From Lota lota (lineage: Eukaryota > Chordata > Actinopteri > Gadiformes > Lotidae): 64,000 nt of DNA. The position numbers were made by a program, and so were the translations under genes. Numbering within the stretch: the stretch's first letter is position 1; every line of letters starts with the position of its first letter. Shown piece by piece: positions 52,606-63,513 of this stretch. Location: assembly GCA_026745465.1 (NCBI GenBank), contig JACYXH010000772.1, positions 4,266,385 through 4,330,384 of the forward strand, in the 5' to 3' direction. The notes beneath the pieces were generated by a model. It ran no database searches. It was not told where the DNA came from and saw nothing but the letters and a program-made list of their open reading frames with translations.

Positions 52606-53155
52606 TAGGGTGACCAGACTGTCCCTGTTTTGCCACGAGCAGTCCCCGTTTCTAGTGCCATGTCCCCGGCTGGAGCTGTCCCTGGAATTGTCCCTGTTTT
52701 AAGAAAAATAAGATTCTAAAAATATATTGTAGATTTTAAAATGGCAAAGGTTCTAGTTTGCTCATTAATATTCATTGGAGACAGTTGGTAATTAGTATTG
52801 TGTCTATCTGATAGGCTGTGATGCGACTTTGCTACACGGAGTCTATCTATCAACTCTCTCCCATGAGCCGACCGATCATTAACAATAGGCTATCAATACA
52901 GTTTAGGAAGATTCCAAAGGAAAAGTACTTTGGCTTGTTTTGGCTAGTTTATCAAAGGTTAAAACACAACATAGTTAACCATTGAGCATGTACTGCCCAA
53001 TATGTGACTACAGTACTACATTTACCATGATAAGAATCAGCAAAACATTTGACATCCCTTTTATTAATTTCAGAAATAATAACTTTAATTGTTGATATAT
53101 GGACCACCAAACTGCAAATGTCCCTGTTTTTCATTTCAGAAATCTGGTCACCTTA
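52606..53155. mobile_element. hAT-like MITE, about 550 bp
   Basis: The left end TAGGGTGACCAGACTGTCCC and the right end AAATCTGGTCACCTTA form terminal inverted repeats (12 of 13 outer bases match). Copies of GTCCCTGTTTT/GTCCCCGT sit just inside both ends. This is the general look of non-autonomous hAT repeats with GGGTGACCAGA ends. I could not find an 8-bp target duplication and no transposase is present. Confidence 0.6.
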
Positions 53156-54299
53156 AAAACCCAGAGGAAAACTTGTTCTCTGAACAACAGAAGTACTTGA
53201 AAGAACTGAATGAAGTGTTTGATGGTGAAGCAGTGCAAGGTTTTTGAAAACCCAGTTTTGAGGAAAGTGGTTATGATTTGGGGGGTCCTATGATTTAGGC
53301 AGCAGGCAGGCAATGACTCGCAGACACAGACTAACTATGGCAGGCCGGGTGAGACAGCAACCGCCGGACAAGGAAACCATGGCAACATAATGTCCAGCGT
53401 GGCGTTGAGGGTTGCAGCCAGTTCAGCCACTACTACAGCCTACAGATTTAGAAAGATGACCAGAGGCCACAACTCCAGTGTTTCCTCTTAGCAAATGTGT
53501 ACTTGTTAAATGATGTTGTGCTTGTCATGCCCTACTTCAGTTTCTTCCAAAGTTTGAGGCGTGCCTCCCCTGAGAGGCGCAGGGAGATGTGATGGAAGGG
53601 AGATTTCAATGCATTACAGTGGAAGGAAAAGCTTGCAGAATGTATACAAAAAACCCAGGCAGAATAAACTATTAGAAATGTGTTGCGCATTTCTAATAGT
53701 TGTCGGTTGCAGAAGTGGGTGGGAGTGCCTAATTAAAAGAAAAGTGCAAGTGAGATGAGTGTGTTGGTGAATGTGTACATTTGTGTGAAAACGGAAGCAG
53801 ACGGAAATCAGAGTGGATCGGATCTACGTGTGGGTGTGTTTGTGTATGTCTTAAGGGTCTGTTAGGGAGATAGAGAACATATTTTCAAGGATTTTCAGGG
53901 ATTTTAAGATTAAAAGAACATGATTACAGCTGACTGGATGGAACATGCTAGAAAATTAAGAAGTGTGAGTATTTCTCTAGAAACCAAAATGGGCCTAGTG
54001 CACCAACTTATCTTCCTAGCCAGTTGCCATTCTGGTAGCTACCACAGTTTATAGTCTTTTTTATTTTTAAATTGAGTCTAATATTATGTAAAATGACAAT
54101 TACTATTTAGCAATGTGATAAAGCTGAATAAAATGAAAATGAAGCACAGTGGAGGATAAAAAAGTGATTGTTCTAGTAGCGGTTTACTACAACTGGCCAT
54201 GTTTGGAACAGACCAGTAGCTACTGGAGCAGCTGCTAACCAGCACACTAGCCAAGAAAAACACGGCCATTAAATGATATGGCTTCTCTTTCTTCCTTAC
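53156..54299. other. No gene seen
   Basis: No exon or known repeat. A short inverted repeat TTAGAAATGTG / CGCATTTCTAA lies around 53671-53697. Confidence 0.4.
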
Positions 54300-54482
54300 T
54301 CCCACACACACACAAGCATGCACACACACACACGTACATGCATGCACACACACACACACACACACACACCCACGTACATGCATGCACACACACAAACACA
54401 CACGTACATGTACACACACACATGCGCACACACACATACATGTACAGACACACACATGTACACACACACACACACACATACA
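54300..54482. repeat. (CA)n-rich compound microsatellite
   Basis: CA runs with repeated GTACATGCATGCACAC units and GTACATGTACACAC variants. Confidence 0.9.
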
Positions 54483-55754
54483 TTCTATAAATAACCGCAA
54501 CTAGAGCACAGATAATGTGACAAATCAACACGTAGACACAAACACACACACACATTGTACAGAGCATTTACCCAGGGAGTTATGGTGTTGTACAAAAATG
54601 TGAGACAGACAGTAGGAAGATTAAGGGGTACCACAGAGCTAATCCAACTGGTAAATCAAATAATATCATGGAGACATTGTCATCTTTCTCTCTCCTCTCT
54701 TTTTCCTCTCTCTCTGACTGTCTTGAGACACACAAACAGAAGCAGACACAAACCCTGTTTTTCCTCCTACCGAACATACACAGGCACACCTTAACACATG
54801 CTTTCCAAAATCCACATCACACTCAAAAGGGAACATTGTATCAGCAGTGCAGTGCATATCTCTCTGCCAAAAGGATTTGGCATGGAGCTCAAACCTAACA
54901 CTGATAGCAACTGAAGACCTTGTTGCCTGGCTGACCTTCGGAATTGGCTCACTGACTATCCTCCCCTGAAGAAAAACTCACTTTCTATAATGGGACCCTG
55001 AGCACTGCCCTCAAACATGGAGAAAGAAGGCACATTGTGGATCAGGTTCACAATTTTTAATGTGTACTTCAGGTTCTAGTTCTAACAGCGGTCTGGTTTG
55101 TGGATGGGCATGTGAATGAGGAAGACGGGCAGAACAAAGTGAAGTGAACATGAAAGAAAAGGTCTCACAGGCCAAGACAGGAGAAAATCTCATGAACTGT
55201 TTGAAAGGAAATAATCTCTCCAAAAATAATCAGTTTTGTTTGCAGTGGCAACAGCCTAATATTGGATGTGTTGATTAAAATGTGGCAACTAGTGGGCTGC
55301 TACCATCGCGGCCTGTAGAACTCCTGACTTGGGAAAATATTTGGACAAGATGACAGATTGTGTAACACAACTCTTGCCATGCAGAGACTATTTCCGTCCT
55401 GGATCAGGTATGATGAAAACTGCCATCACTCAATTATTCTATAGCCTGTGCAAAATATAATATGTCATTCCTGTCAAATTAAACGACCTAAAAAGACTGC
55501 GTATTCTCTGTCGTTTGTCAACGTAATCTATTCAGTCATAAGTATAGAATAGCACAAAAGAAAGAAAAATATGACGAAATGACAGTGAACTAAAACCTCA
55601 GCTATTCATCTACATTCAGACCCAGTCCCGGTTGATTAGGTAATCTATATCTGTACCTCTTGTCAGGCACTCCTTTGCTATCTGACAATTCAACTCAAGA
55701 GGCTCTGGTATTTGTCAGTCCACCATGCATGCATCATCATCATCGCTAGGATTT
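54483..55754. other. No gene seen; 3' side of the third gene
   Basis: This should contain the 3' UTR of the minus-strand gene ending at 55755. No further exon is recognised. Confidence 0.4.
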
Positions 55755-56153
55755 TCAGGAAGCTTGACCCTTCTGGTCGGAAACATGCCCGGCTAACAAA
55801 TAGTTTCCATAATGTCCACTCTCTGCAACTACCGATTGTTGGCCCTGACTGTGGCCAGTTGGAGCCGTATCCTGCCAGCGGCACTCAGAAAGAGCCCCAT
55901 CGGTGTCATGGTTATGGTGGTCTTCTGGGCTGGGGATATGTCCCCCATGCCCCTGATGAACGGTGTAGCTGTCAGTGACTGTTGAGTTCTTCTTGGACAT
56001 GTCTTGTGAGGGGCTGTCGTCCCGCTGGCACAGCCTGCTCTGCTCTAATGTGATTTGCAGCTCATCGAGTCGCTGGGATACATATCGTCTTTGGAGCTCC
56101 AACAGGATTGTTCCGTTACGACTGAGGGCTGGCAGCTCTGTGCCGGCTGGCCT
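55755..56153 (-). CDS. Third gene, last exon
   Basis: 132 codons and a TGA, phase 0 in. It opens [14 protein letters not shown], continues with a helical [20 protein letters not shown] stretch, then a His/Asp/Ser-rich low-order tail. Confidence 0.85.
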   Translation of the reverse strand, partial: RPAGTELPALSRNGTILLELQRRYVSQRLDELQITLEQSRLCQRDDSPSQDMSKKNSTVTDSYTVHQGHGGHIPSPEDHHNHDTDGALSECRWQDTAPTGHSQGQQSVVAESGHYGNYLLAGHVSDQKGQAS

Positions 56154-59100
56154 CTACAACGGAGAAGGGCAGAAGGCATGTGATAATGATCCCTGATGCT
56201 AGTCAGAACTAAAGCTCAACTGGATTAACACATTGGTGGAAAATAATGTATTGAGAATGTATGAAATCCCTTTACTTTACTTTAATATACCTCACTATAA
56301 AATTTAGAAACACACACGCTCACACACACACAGACACACGCACACACACATACTCACACACACACTTACAGCAGCGTGATCGGTTGAAGTATGCTGACTC
56401 TCCCAGCGCTGAGTGTGCATCTGACCTCTCTTCTGCAGCTGTAGACTCAGCTGTAGGAAGGATTCATTCAAGCGATCTATTTCCTCCTCTATGGAGGAGA
56501 CCTGTAGTGTAGTTCAGTTAAAAGGCAAAGTAGAATCAGTACACGTCACGACAGTACAGTACAGTATCCCTCCCTCATTAAAATGAGGATGATTAAATAG
56601 CTGTGGATATGAGTCATGAGAGAATTACCTGAGCAGGTGTACTTTCAGGTGACAAACCTGTAAGATAAGAATTTGTTACATACTTTTGTACTGTTATTAT
56701 GTGTTAATATACTTAGAATGTATAGGTTTTATTAACTTCTACTATCTACTAAACTTTATCGTTCATACAATTATTTTATCACTATATACGTATAACCTTA
56801 CCCATGTTCGTCTGCTTAGCTGTTTGTGGTCCATGTTTCAGATCGCTGATTAGCTGCTCTACTTTGAAAAACGTGTATTTCTGAAGTCTTTGCATTGGAA
56901 AAAAAAATACAAATGTAATTTCATGGAAGTAATTTTTTGTGTTTGATCGGTATTGTGCATAAGATGATATGTAACAAACCTGCTAGCCAGAAGATCATCA
57001 GTGAAATGCTCCTCGTAGGGGACGCTAACGTTGAGGAAGTCGTCGGGTAACGAGCAATGCTGTGACCTCTGTGGAGCCTCAGAGTCTTCAGACTGAAATG
57101 ACACCAGGGTCATCTGGGTGTGTGCATAGGGGTTGTAACCGTGACTTAACATCACAATGACCGCCTTCATTTTGGTAGAGTAGGAGCTTTGGAATGTTGG
57201 TAATTGTGTTGGCAATAATGCTTTTTTTTTGTCATTGTTAAGTAATTAATCATGAAATAATTTGTCATTAAGGGGAGACATTGTTGTGTTTGAAAGTGCC
57301 TCCGCGTTTCTCATGCGAGACGTGGCAAAAAAAGTTTTCATTTGCTTAGTTTACGGTATGTTTACGTTGATTTAGGATATTTCATTACTGCAACTCTCTT
57401 GAGTTATATTAATATGGCGGAGTATCACCAACAAAGAATCCCCTGATGCATTCTGATTTACAAGCCCTATTGGTATGGATATGATGTGCCACTCTTATTA
57501 CATATTCAAACAACATACCTGGTCCAATTTAAAGGAGACTTTGAAGAGCTGAAAGCTCAGCGCTGATATTGCCTGATGAAGGGCCTGCATAAAGATCTGC
57601 GGCCTAGATCCTTGTCGGAACGCATGAAGAATGAAATGAAAACGAACGTCAGCATTTTTCAATAGAAAGAAGACATGGTTGGGGGGCTGTCATAGTTAAT
57701 TACTGAATGTGTGTTTAGTTATTAGTGTTTTTTTATCTCTTGAGTCACCTGATGCCACATACGCCATGGATTGAAGGATCGTGGCGATGAACTGACCCAC
57801 GTGCTGAAGCTTGGCCTCTGAGAGATAGAGTATCTGATTGCTTGTGTCAAAATGAAAGTCCCCCGAGCAATGTGCCAGCAAACCCCCGGTGGAGGATGTG
57901 GATGAGACAGGAATGGACTTTGCGATCAACAAAAGCACAGGTGGAAACAGAGGGCATTTGCCTAGCAACCGAATCACCTGGCAACCAAACAGGAAAATGG
58001 CAGAGTGCTGTGGAGGGAGATTGTCCAGGGCGACCGGAATTAGCTGCAGGGGCTGGTCTTCAATAACAGCCTGGTCGTTAACAACTAGAAAAAAACAGAA
58101 TAGGTAAAATATAATACAATATACTAGCAGATAATATTTATAAATTTTGAATATTTGTTCGGTGTCATACATTTTTTATTCATGATTAAACAATTAATCA
58201 ATTAACTAATCAATTAATTAATGAAATGATGGCAATGGGCTCTAAATGTCTTTGCATTTGTTCATCATAATTTCAAAATTTTAATGAATTATATGTCCAT
58301 ATATTCTCCAAATTCTTACCAGGGCCAGCTGAAGTGAGATTCTGTAGAGATTGCTGAATCTCCTGCAGAGTCCTAGACAGAGGAGTAATGGCCACCAGCT
58401 TAGACAGGTCCTGGTCACTCAGCGAATGTCCTGGAAAATATGTGGTACAACTATTACATAGTCTTGGTAAACACTCTAATTACCTCCTTACAATGATCTG
58501 AATAATGATCTGCATATAAACAAAGTAAAGCCTTACCTGAATCATGGTGAGGACCTCCTATTTTGGTCAAATTCATTGGGGACGACTGTTGGATATAATT
58601 GGCAAGAGGAATTCATATCAAATGGATTTAAAACAATGATAATATATTTATAAAAGTATTATTATTATATAAATCTAGCTGTTCTGTTAACTAGTTATCT
58701 TTCCATCCTACCTGTGGATCGCACACGTGTGCATCGCTGGTTTGTCCATATTCCTCACACTCAGTGTTGTCTAGGCAGTGGGGCGGTGAGGGCAGATCCT
58801 GGTTCTGCCAGCCTTCCCCCGTTAATCGCAGTATGAGAGCTTCCACAGACCCCAGAACAGCACCCAGCAGGGCCACAGAAGCATCGGCTGGATGCAGATT
58901 CCCATAGTACCCAAATGCATGAAAAGCAAGAAAAACAAAAGGGAAGAAGCTGGTGAGCTAATTTGCATTTCAAAGAATTTGTGTTCGTGGTTTGTTTTTC
59001 TTGGCCTCTTCTATGCTGATTTACTGGAGGGAATACACTTCTGAGAGCATAATTGCCCTGGTGTTGTACCTTGTTTTTCCCTCTCTCCCCCAGCATTGGT

Positions 59101-62100
59101 GCAGAGCTTACGCTTCATGGAGTCAACGCCCAGCTCATTCAGAAGACTTAATTTATTTTCATCCATGTTTTCTAAAAGATTCTGGAGGGAAATTCCAACA
59201 TAATTGACAACACAGAACCACTCTATTTCAACTGTGTTTTAACTGACAATTTGAACACCATTAAGAACATCTCATGTAAAAACGGTGTCTTCTAGGAATA
59301 TTGGTCCTTTAATAGGTGTACCACCTGTAGGGCGTCGGCCTGCTGGCACATGTTTCTGTAGAACTCCTGTGTGTCTTTGCGGTGGCGGGCCAACTGTGAA
59401 GCCAGGTGCAGATTCTGGTCCTCCAGTTTGTCATACAGGGTTTTAACGTTGAACTCCTCCAAGTCAAACCGCTCTGAGACACCTCGCGAAAAGCAGAGAA
59501 AAGTCAGAATCTAATCCAACCCAAATTGTATAAGGAAAGTCAATGGCCGTTTAATGTGATTTTAAGTCATAGGTTATACGGTATGCAGCTGCACACTTGA
59601 TAGCACTTGTTGACCTTGTTTCATATGGCTTCAGCATGTTAAGTGTTCCTTAAGATCGCATTTGAATATTGAGAATATTTACAGCACACACACCTAACCC
59701 TGGACGATAAAACAGCCTTTTCTCTTGTTTGTATTTCTCCTTTTTCTTTCCTTTTACAAGACATCCAAGGCCGGCGCAAGATATGGATGATAAATATTTA
59801 GGCATTCAATTACAATGCCTGGGTAGAGAGTTGCAGATAACCTCAGAAGTCATTATACTGAGATTGTAGTCATTATTTCCAGAATCATCAATCAAACAGA
59901 AGACCAGGCTGTTATCTGCTACCTGGTCATGCCTGGTGGTTTGGTAATGCAGGGCGTAATGGACATTAAACCGGCCCTATGAATAATACATTGCATACTA
60001 AGCCCAACACATTAACGCAGTGCAGCCACTTGAATTTCTGCCGGGGAGCCGGGTATGGGTTTAAAATATAATATTTCTTAACAGGCCTGTCAAAAGGGGG
60101 AAGCCATGTGGACACTGTGTGAATTGGCAAAGATTAATAGAAGATTATGCCGACCAGGATTACCAGATGGTCTTAAGAAGTGTGGAGGAGCAGCAGGCAG
60201 TTGCATCTTAGTTCCTCTAATCATTGATTTCAGCCAACGCATATCTTTAAAACTACTTCTGGTTGCTCGCCAACAAAGCTTTTTACACACTTTTTATTTT
60301 ATATTTGTGATCAACTATTATGATTTCTAGTTATTCGTGAATAACACCTTTCTTGTGTAAACTGTTATTCTGGCTGATGATAGAAATAAAAATGTCATTA
60401 ATTTACTAACTAACTAACTAGATATAACTAACTACATAACAAACTAATGAATATAAGCAGGGCTTTACCTCCCTTTGAGACAGCAGGTTCTTCCGACTCT
60501 GCCCCCTCTCCTACCCCTCTGTTCCCCAGTAGGTCTGCACAGTTTAGTGGGGTGGTTATGCTGAAACCGAAACACATGGTCAAGCTGATTTCACTCAGGA
60601 TAGGATACCAAAAGTTCCAATCTAAATACTGAACCAAGCAAAATCTTTCGCACACTTTGCCCCTCTCCTTTTCATCTAAAAGTAAGGATAAGTTAATTCA
60701 TTTGTCTTCCTCCAGTGTGTATATATATAAAATTACATCTGTTGCAACATAATTACAGAAGAGATTAAAGGTAATTTAATCTCTGTCTTATTTGTATGTC
60801 CTATGTCCGTCTTTTTCAGTTCACTTAGTCTGCTTGGTTGTCAACCACACATCCATTTCCAAGCAGGCATTTGTCCAAATATTCTTGGACAAATGCCTTG
60901 GCAGATCTGGATTCGCTCATCTAAGGACCCCACAGACCTGCATCAATGTGGTAGGTACTATCTGAGGAGGGTACAGACCTGTCTCCATGAGGTAGGTACT
61001 ATCTGAGGAGCGTACAGACCTGTCTCCATGAGGTAGGTACTATCTGAGGAGCCTACAGACCTGTCTTCATGGGGAATGTGCTATCTGAGGAGCCTACAAA
61101 CCTGTCTCCATGGGGAATGTGCTATCTGAGGAGCCTACAGACCTGTCTCCATGGGGAATGTGCTATCTGAGGAGCCTGCAGACCTGTCTCCATGGGGAAG
61201 GTACTATCTGAGGAGCCTACAAACCTGTCTCCATGGGGAATGTGCTATCTGAGGAGCCTACAGACCTGTCTCCATGGGGAATGTGCTATCTGAGGAGCCT
61301 ACAGACCTGTCTCCATGGGGAAGGTGCTATCTGAGGAGCCTACAGACCTGTCTCCATGGGGAAGGTACTATCTGAGGAGCCTACAGACCTGTCTCCATGG
61401 GGAAGGTGCTATCTGAGGAGCGTACAGACCTGTCTCCATGAGGAAGGTACTCCACAGGTAAACAGGGCTCCCCCAGGCTGCGCCAACGTGGTTTGTTCCT
61501 CCACTGCAGGATCAGCTTGGCTTTGCTGGGCCTCAGAACCAGCGCTATACTGGTCAGCACCACCACGAGCAGCAGCAGAATACTCAGGACCGCTGGTCAT
61601 CAAAATAACAACAAGGATCACATGAGAATCAAGCAATCTTGATTACCAAAAGGATCCATGCATTACATCTAGGAAAGGATTTTCATTACATCTATCAATG
61701 GTGTTCTTCTACTTTGGGTGTTGGTTGGCCAGTAGGAAGCGCTCATCTCTCTGGCTTATGTAATATCCCCAATACCCCAGGAGAGACGAGGACCTCCTGT
61801 TGTGCAAAAGCACCGTCTTTCGGATGAGACGTTAAACCGAGGTCCTGTCAGCCTGTGGTGGTCACTGAAGATCCCATGACACTCATCGTAAGAGTAGGGG
61901 TGCTAACCCCGGTGTCCTGGCCAAATTCCCACCTTGACTCTTGCTCCAACATTGACCCCTAATCATCCCCATGTCTGTAATTGAATAGTTTATTTCCTCC
62001 CCTCTCCACCGTGATAGATAGTGTGTGGTGAGTGTTCTGGCTTACACTAGCTGCCGTGCATCACCCAGGTGGGTGCTAGACACTGGTAGGGGATGAGGTG

Positions 62101-63452
62101 CTAGACACTGGTAGGGGATGAGGTGTCATATCCATCATCCAATACACACTGTAAAACACTTTGAGTGCCTTGAAAAAAGCGTTATATATATATATATATA
62201 TATCCAATGAATTATGATTATTTATAATTGCTTGCTCATTGAAGGAAGTTGAGGGCCAACAAAACAAACAAACAAGCATTCACCGACTATGACTCCCCAG
62301 TCGGGCAACAGGTTGAGGCGGTGCTGCTTGACGATCCCGGAGCGGACCAGCTGTGCGGGGGTCTGGGGCTGGAACACGGCCGCCCTCGGGTCACACTGCG
62401 TCCCTCTGTCGCTCACCACCACCACCACACTCCACTCGGGCACCGCACTGTCCACCAGCACGTACTTCCCTGTCTCCGAGAACACGTGGGCAAACCTGGT
62501 GGGGATGGACCGGGGGAAAACAGAAACCATTAACGGCGAACTGTCGCGCTCGGCTGTTTTCTACTAAGAGAGCGCCGCTTCGTACGCGTGTTGTGGTCTG
62601 CAACATTAACGTCAATGTCAATGGTCCAACTTTCCCGTCTTTTATCACGCAGAAACAGTGCTGATGTGCCTATGCAGCGGTACTCTTTTATACTAGAAAA
62701 CAGCAGAGCGTGACGGTTCCCCTTTAAACGTACTTACTTAATAATATATTCAAAACAAAGGTGAAGGCAGCACAGAGAGAAAGAGGAGCAGAAGGATAGG
62801 TGGTTGAGGAGGGGTGAGGAAGATATCAGTCATGCTAATGAACCGCCTGATGTTAAACGTTATAAAGCTCGGGCTAGGAAATAATCCAATGGTAGCGTTA
62901 ATTTAACAATAACTTTGAGCGATGTTGAATTATCATGGAATCACTCTTACGCTTATACCCAGTTTGCAGTTTAAATCAATTATAATGAGCTGATCACTCC
63001 CCCAAATGTATCCCAGAGTGATGCTTAGGTTTGAAATATTAGAGGGAACAAGGGAAGATTTGCTGATCCTACCGAATTTACCGTATACTTCAACAAAACG
63101 ATCCCCACTTGGATCCTTTCCGAAATAACTTTTAATTACCGTGCATGGTGGGACACATATATATCAATTTATGTATCCAATGCATACTGAAAATAGATTG
63201 CGTTTCAATTCCCTAGGATCCTCAATGATAATCAATTCTTCTATTTGGCCCAGTTCTACCAGCACTGTGCCTGCAGTGTGAATTGAGTGGCACCTTGTGG
63301 AGTTGAAGTGTGTCTGCTTCATGAGGACCCAGAGATGCCGGAAGGCCCCAAAATCCCAGCCGGGGTTGCTGTTGAACAGGTGGTCTTTGTGATACACTGG
63401 GAAGTGGCTGAGGCTGCGGTCTTGTGGTGGGAATACATGATTGATAGTATTA
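55755..63452 (-). CDS. Unidentified type I membrane protein, last 16 exons
   Basis: I chained 16 exons by GT/AG sites. Every phase agrees, giving 2368 nt, about 788 residues, and a TGA at 55755-55757. I cannot name the family. Order in the protein: (1) about residues 1-120, extracellular, with [19 protein letters not shown] and [20 protein letters not shown], where the FAHVF..TGKYVL pattern recalls a cupredoxin-like fold; (2) a single membrane span ([20 protein letters not shown], exons 62284-62495 and 61430-61592); (3) cytoplasmic [10 protein letters not shown], then a helical [20 protein letters not shown] segment; (4) a 111-residue exon (57749-58084) with [20 protein letters not shown]; (5) heptad-like helices (56370-56501 and the start of the last exon); (6) a His/Ser-rich C-terminus. 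The N-terminus lies past base 64000. I can infer membrane topology but no function. Confidence 0.85.
56370..56501 (-). CDS. Third gene, exon -2
   Basis: 44 codons, phase 0 on both sides. It encodes [20 protein letters not shown] and further helical sequence with heptad-like leucines. The donor is GTAAGT; a CA-rich microsatellite (about 56308-56365) follows directly in the intron. Confidence 0.85.
56629..56657 (-). CDS. Third gene, 29-bp micro-exon
   Basis: Encodes [10 protein letters not shown], phase 1 in and 0 out. The acceptor is TTACAG and the donor GTAATT. It is supported mainly because it reconciles the phases of its neighbours. Confidence 0.7.
56802..56887 (-). CDS. Third gene, exon -4
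   Basis: Encodes [20 protein letters not shown] and on to TNM. The acceptor must be the AAAG before ACTTCAG; the later CAG would bring in a stop. Confidence 0.8.
56980..57092 (-). CDS. Third gene, exon -5
   Basis: Encodes [20 protein letters not shown] and [17 protein letters not shown], phase 0 in and 2 out. Confidence 0.85.
57519..57610 (-). CDS. Third gene, exon -6
   Basis: Encodes [20 protein letters not shown] and on to KLDQ; amphipathic helix-like. Phase 1 in and 0 out. Confidence 0.85.
57749..58084 (-). CDS. Third gene, largest internal exon
   Basis: 336 bp, phase 1 on both sides. Encodes [20 protein letters not shown], a hydrophobic [13 protein letters not shown] stretch and [20 protein letters not shown]. 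Mixed hydrophobic strands and helices suggest a folded cytoplasmic domain that I do not recognise. Confidence 0.9.
58320..58430 (-). CDS. Third gene, exon -8
   Basis: Encodes [20 protein letters not shown] and [16 protein letters not shown]; phase 1 on both sides. Confidence 0.85.
58537..58585 (-). CDS. Third gene, exon -9
   Basis: 49 bp. Encodes [16 protein letters not shown], with donor GTAAGG in phase 1. Placed by frame consistency. Confidence 0.75.
58712..58887 (-). CDS. Third gene, exon -10
   Basis: Encodes [20 protein letters not shown] and on to CDPQ. The helical first half looks amphipathic rather than membrane-spanning; a Cys/Glu-rich linker follows. Confidence 0.85.
59112..59181 (-). 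CDS. Third gene, exon -11
   Basis: 70 bp. Encodes [20 protein letters not shown] and on to SMK, phase 0 in and 1 out, donor GTAAGC. Confidence 0.82.
59325..59473 (-). CDS. Third gene, exon -12 (helical)
   Basis: Encodes [20 protein letters not shown] and then [20 protein letters not shown]; strongly helical and probably coiled-coil. Phase 1 in and 0 out. Confidence 0.88.
60469..60560 (-). CDS. Third gene, exon -13
   Basis: Encodes [15 protein letters not shown] and then a Glu/Gly-rich linker. It needs phase 2 in, which fits only the donor at 61430 upstream. Donor GTAAAG, phase 1. Confidence 0.8.
60945..61450. repeat. 41-bp minisatellite, 12 units, over a splice donor
   Basis: ATCTGAGGAG recurs at 60960, 61001, 61042, 61083, 61124, 61165, 61206, 61247, 61288, 61329, 61370 and 61411, exactly 41 bp apart. 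On the minus strand each unit carries CATGGAGACAGGTCTGTA or a near copy. The first unit overlaps the 3' end of the exon at 61430-61592, so the array repeats the last coding bases and the donor of that exon. Units differ by a few substitutions (AGGCTCC/ACGCTCC, CACATTC/TACCTTC/CACCTTC). Confidence 0.95.
61430..61592 (-). CDS. Third gene, membrane-span exon
   Basis: Encodes the transmembrane segment ([20 protein letters not shown]) followed by basic [20 protein letters not shown] and [14 protein letters not shown], a positive-inside arrangement. Donor GTCTGT after GACAG is weak but is the only one in the repeat that keeps the frame to the next exon. Confidence 0.85.
61730..62215 (+). mobile_element. 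Interspersed fish repeat in an intron of the third gene
   Basis: It contains CGTCTTTCGGATGAGACGTT, AAACCGAGGTCCTG and CCGGTGTCCTGGCCAAATTC, which I know as a phrase common in fish genomes. It ends CTTTGAGTGCCTTGAAAAAA and GCGTTATATATAT, a SINE/LINE-type tail, so it lies on the plus strand, opposite to the gene. A 25-bp part (GTGCTAGACACTGGTAGGGG and on) is duplicated at about 62074-62122. I cannot give the family name. Confidence 0.65.
62284..62495 (-). CDS. Third gene, last ectodomain exon
   Basis: Encodes [20 protein letters not shown] and [15 protein letters not shown], then [10 protein letters not shown] at the membrane edge. Acceptor CACCAG, donor GTGAAT in phase 1. Confidence 0.88.
63294..63452 (-). 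CDS. Third gene, most upstream exon seen
   Basis: Encodes [40 protein letters not shown] and [10 protein letters not shown]. The donor GTGCCA after ACAAG is in phase 2 and fits the next exon. The upstream edge is less sure: CAG before TAATACT (63452) or an AG nearer the coding core. Confidence 0.8.
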
Positions 63453-63476
63453 CTGGCTTCTTCAATTAAATATTCC

Positions 63477-63513
<37 letters not shown>

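Noticed and set aside
60945..61450. Regularly spaced repeats resembling a CRISPR array
   Set aside because: The whole 41-bp unit repeats with no unique spacers, and the context is a vertebrate intron.
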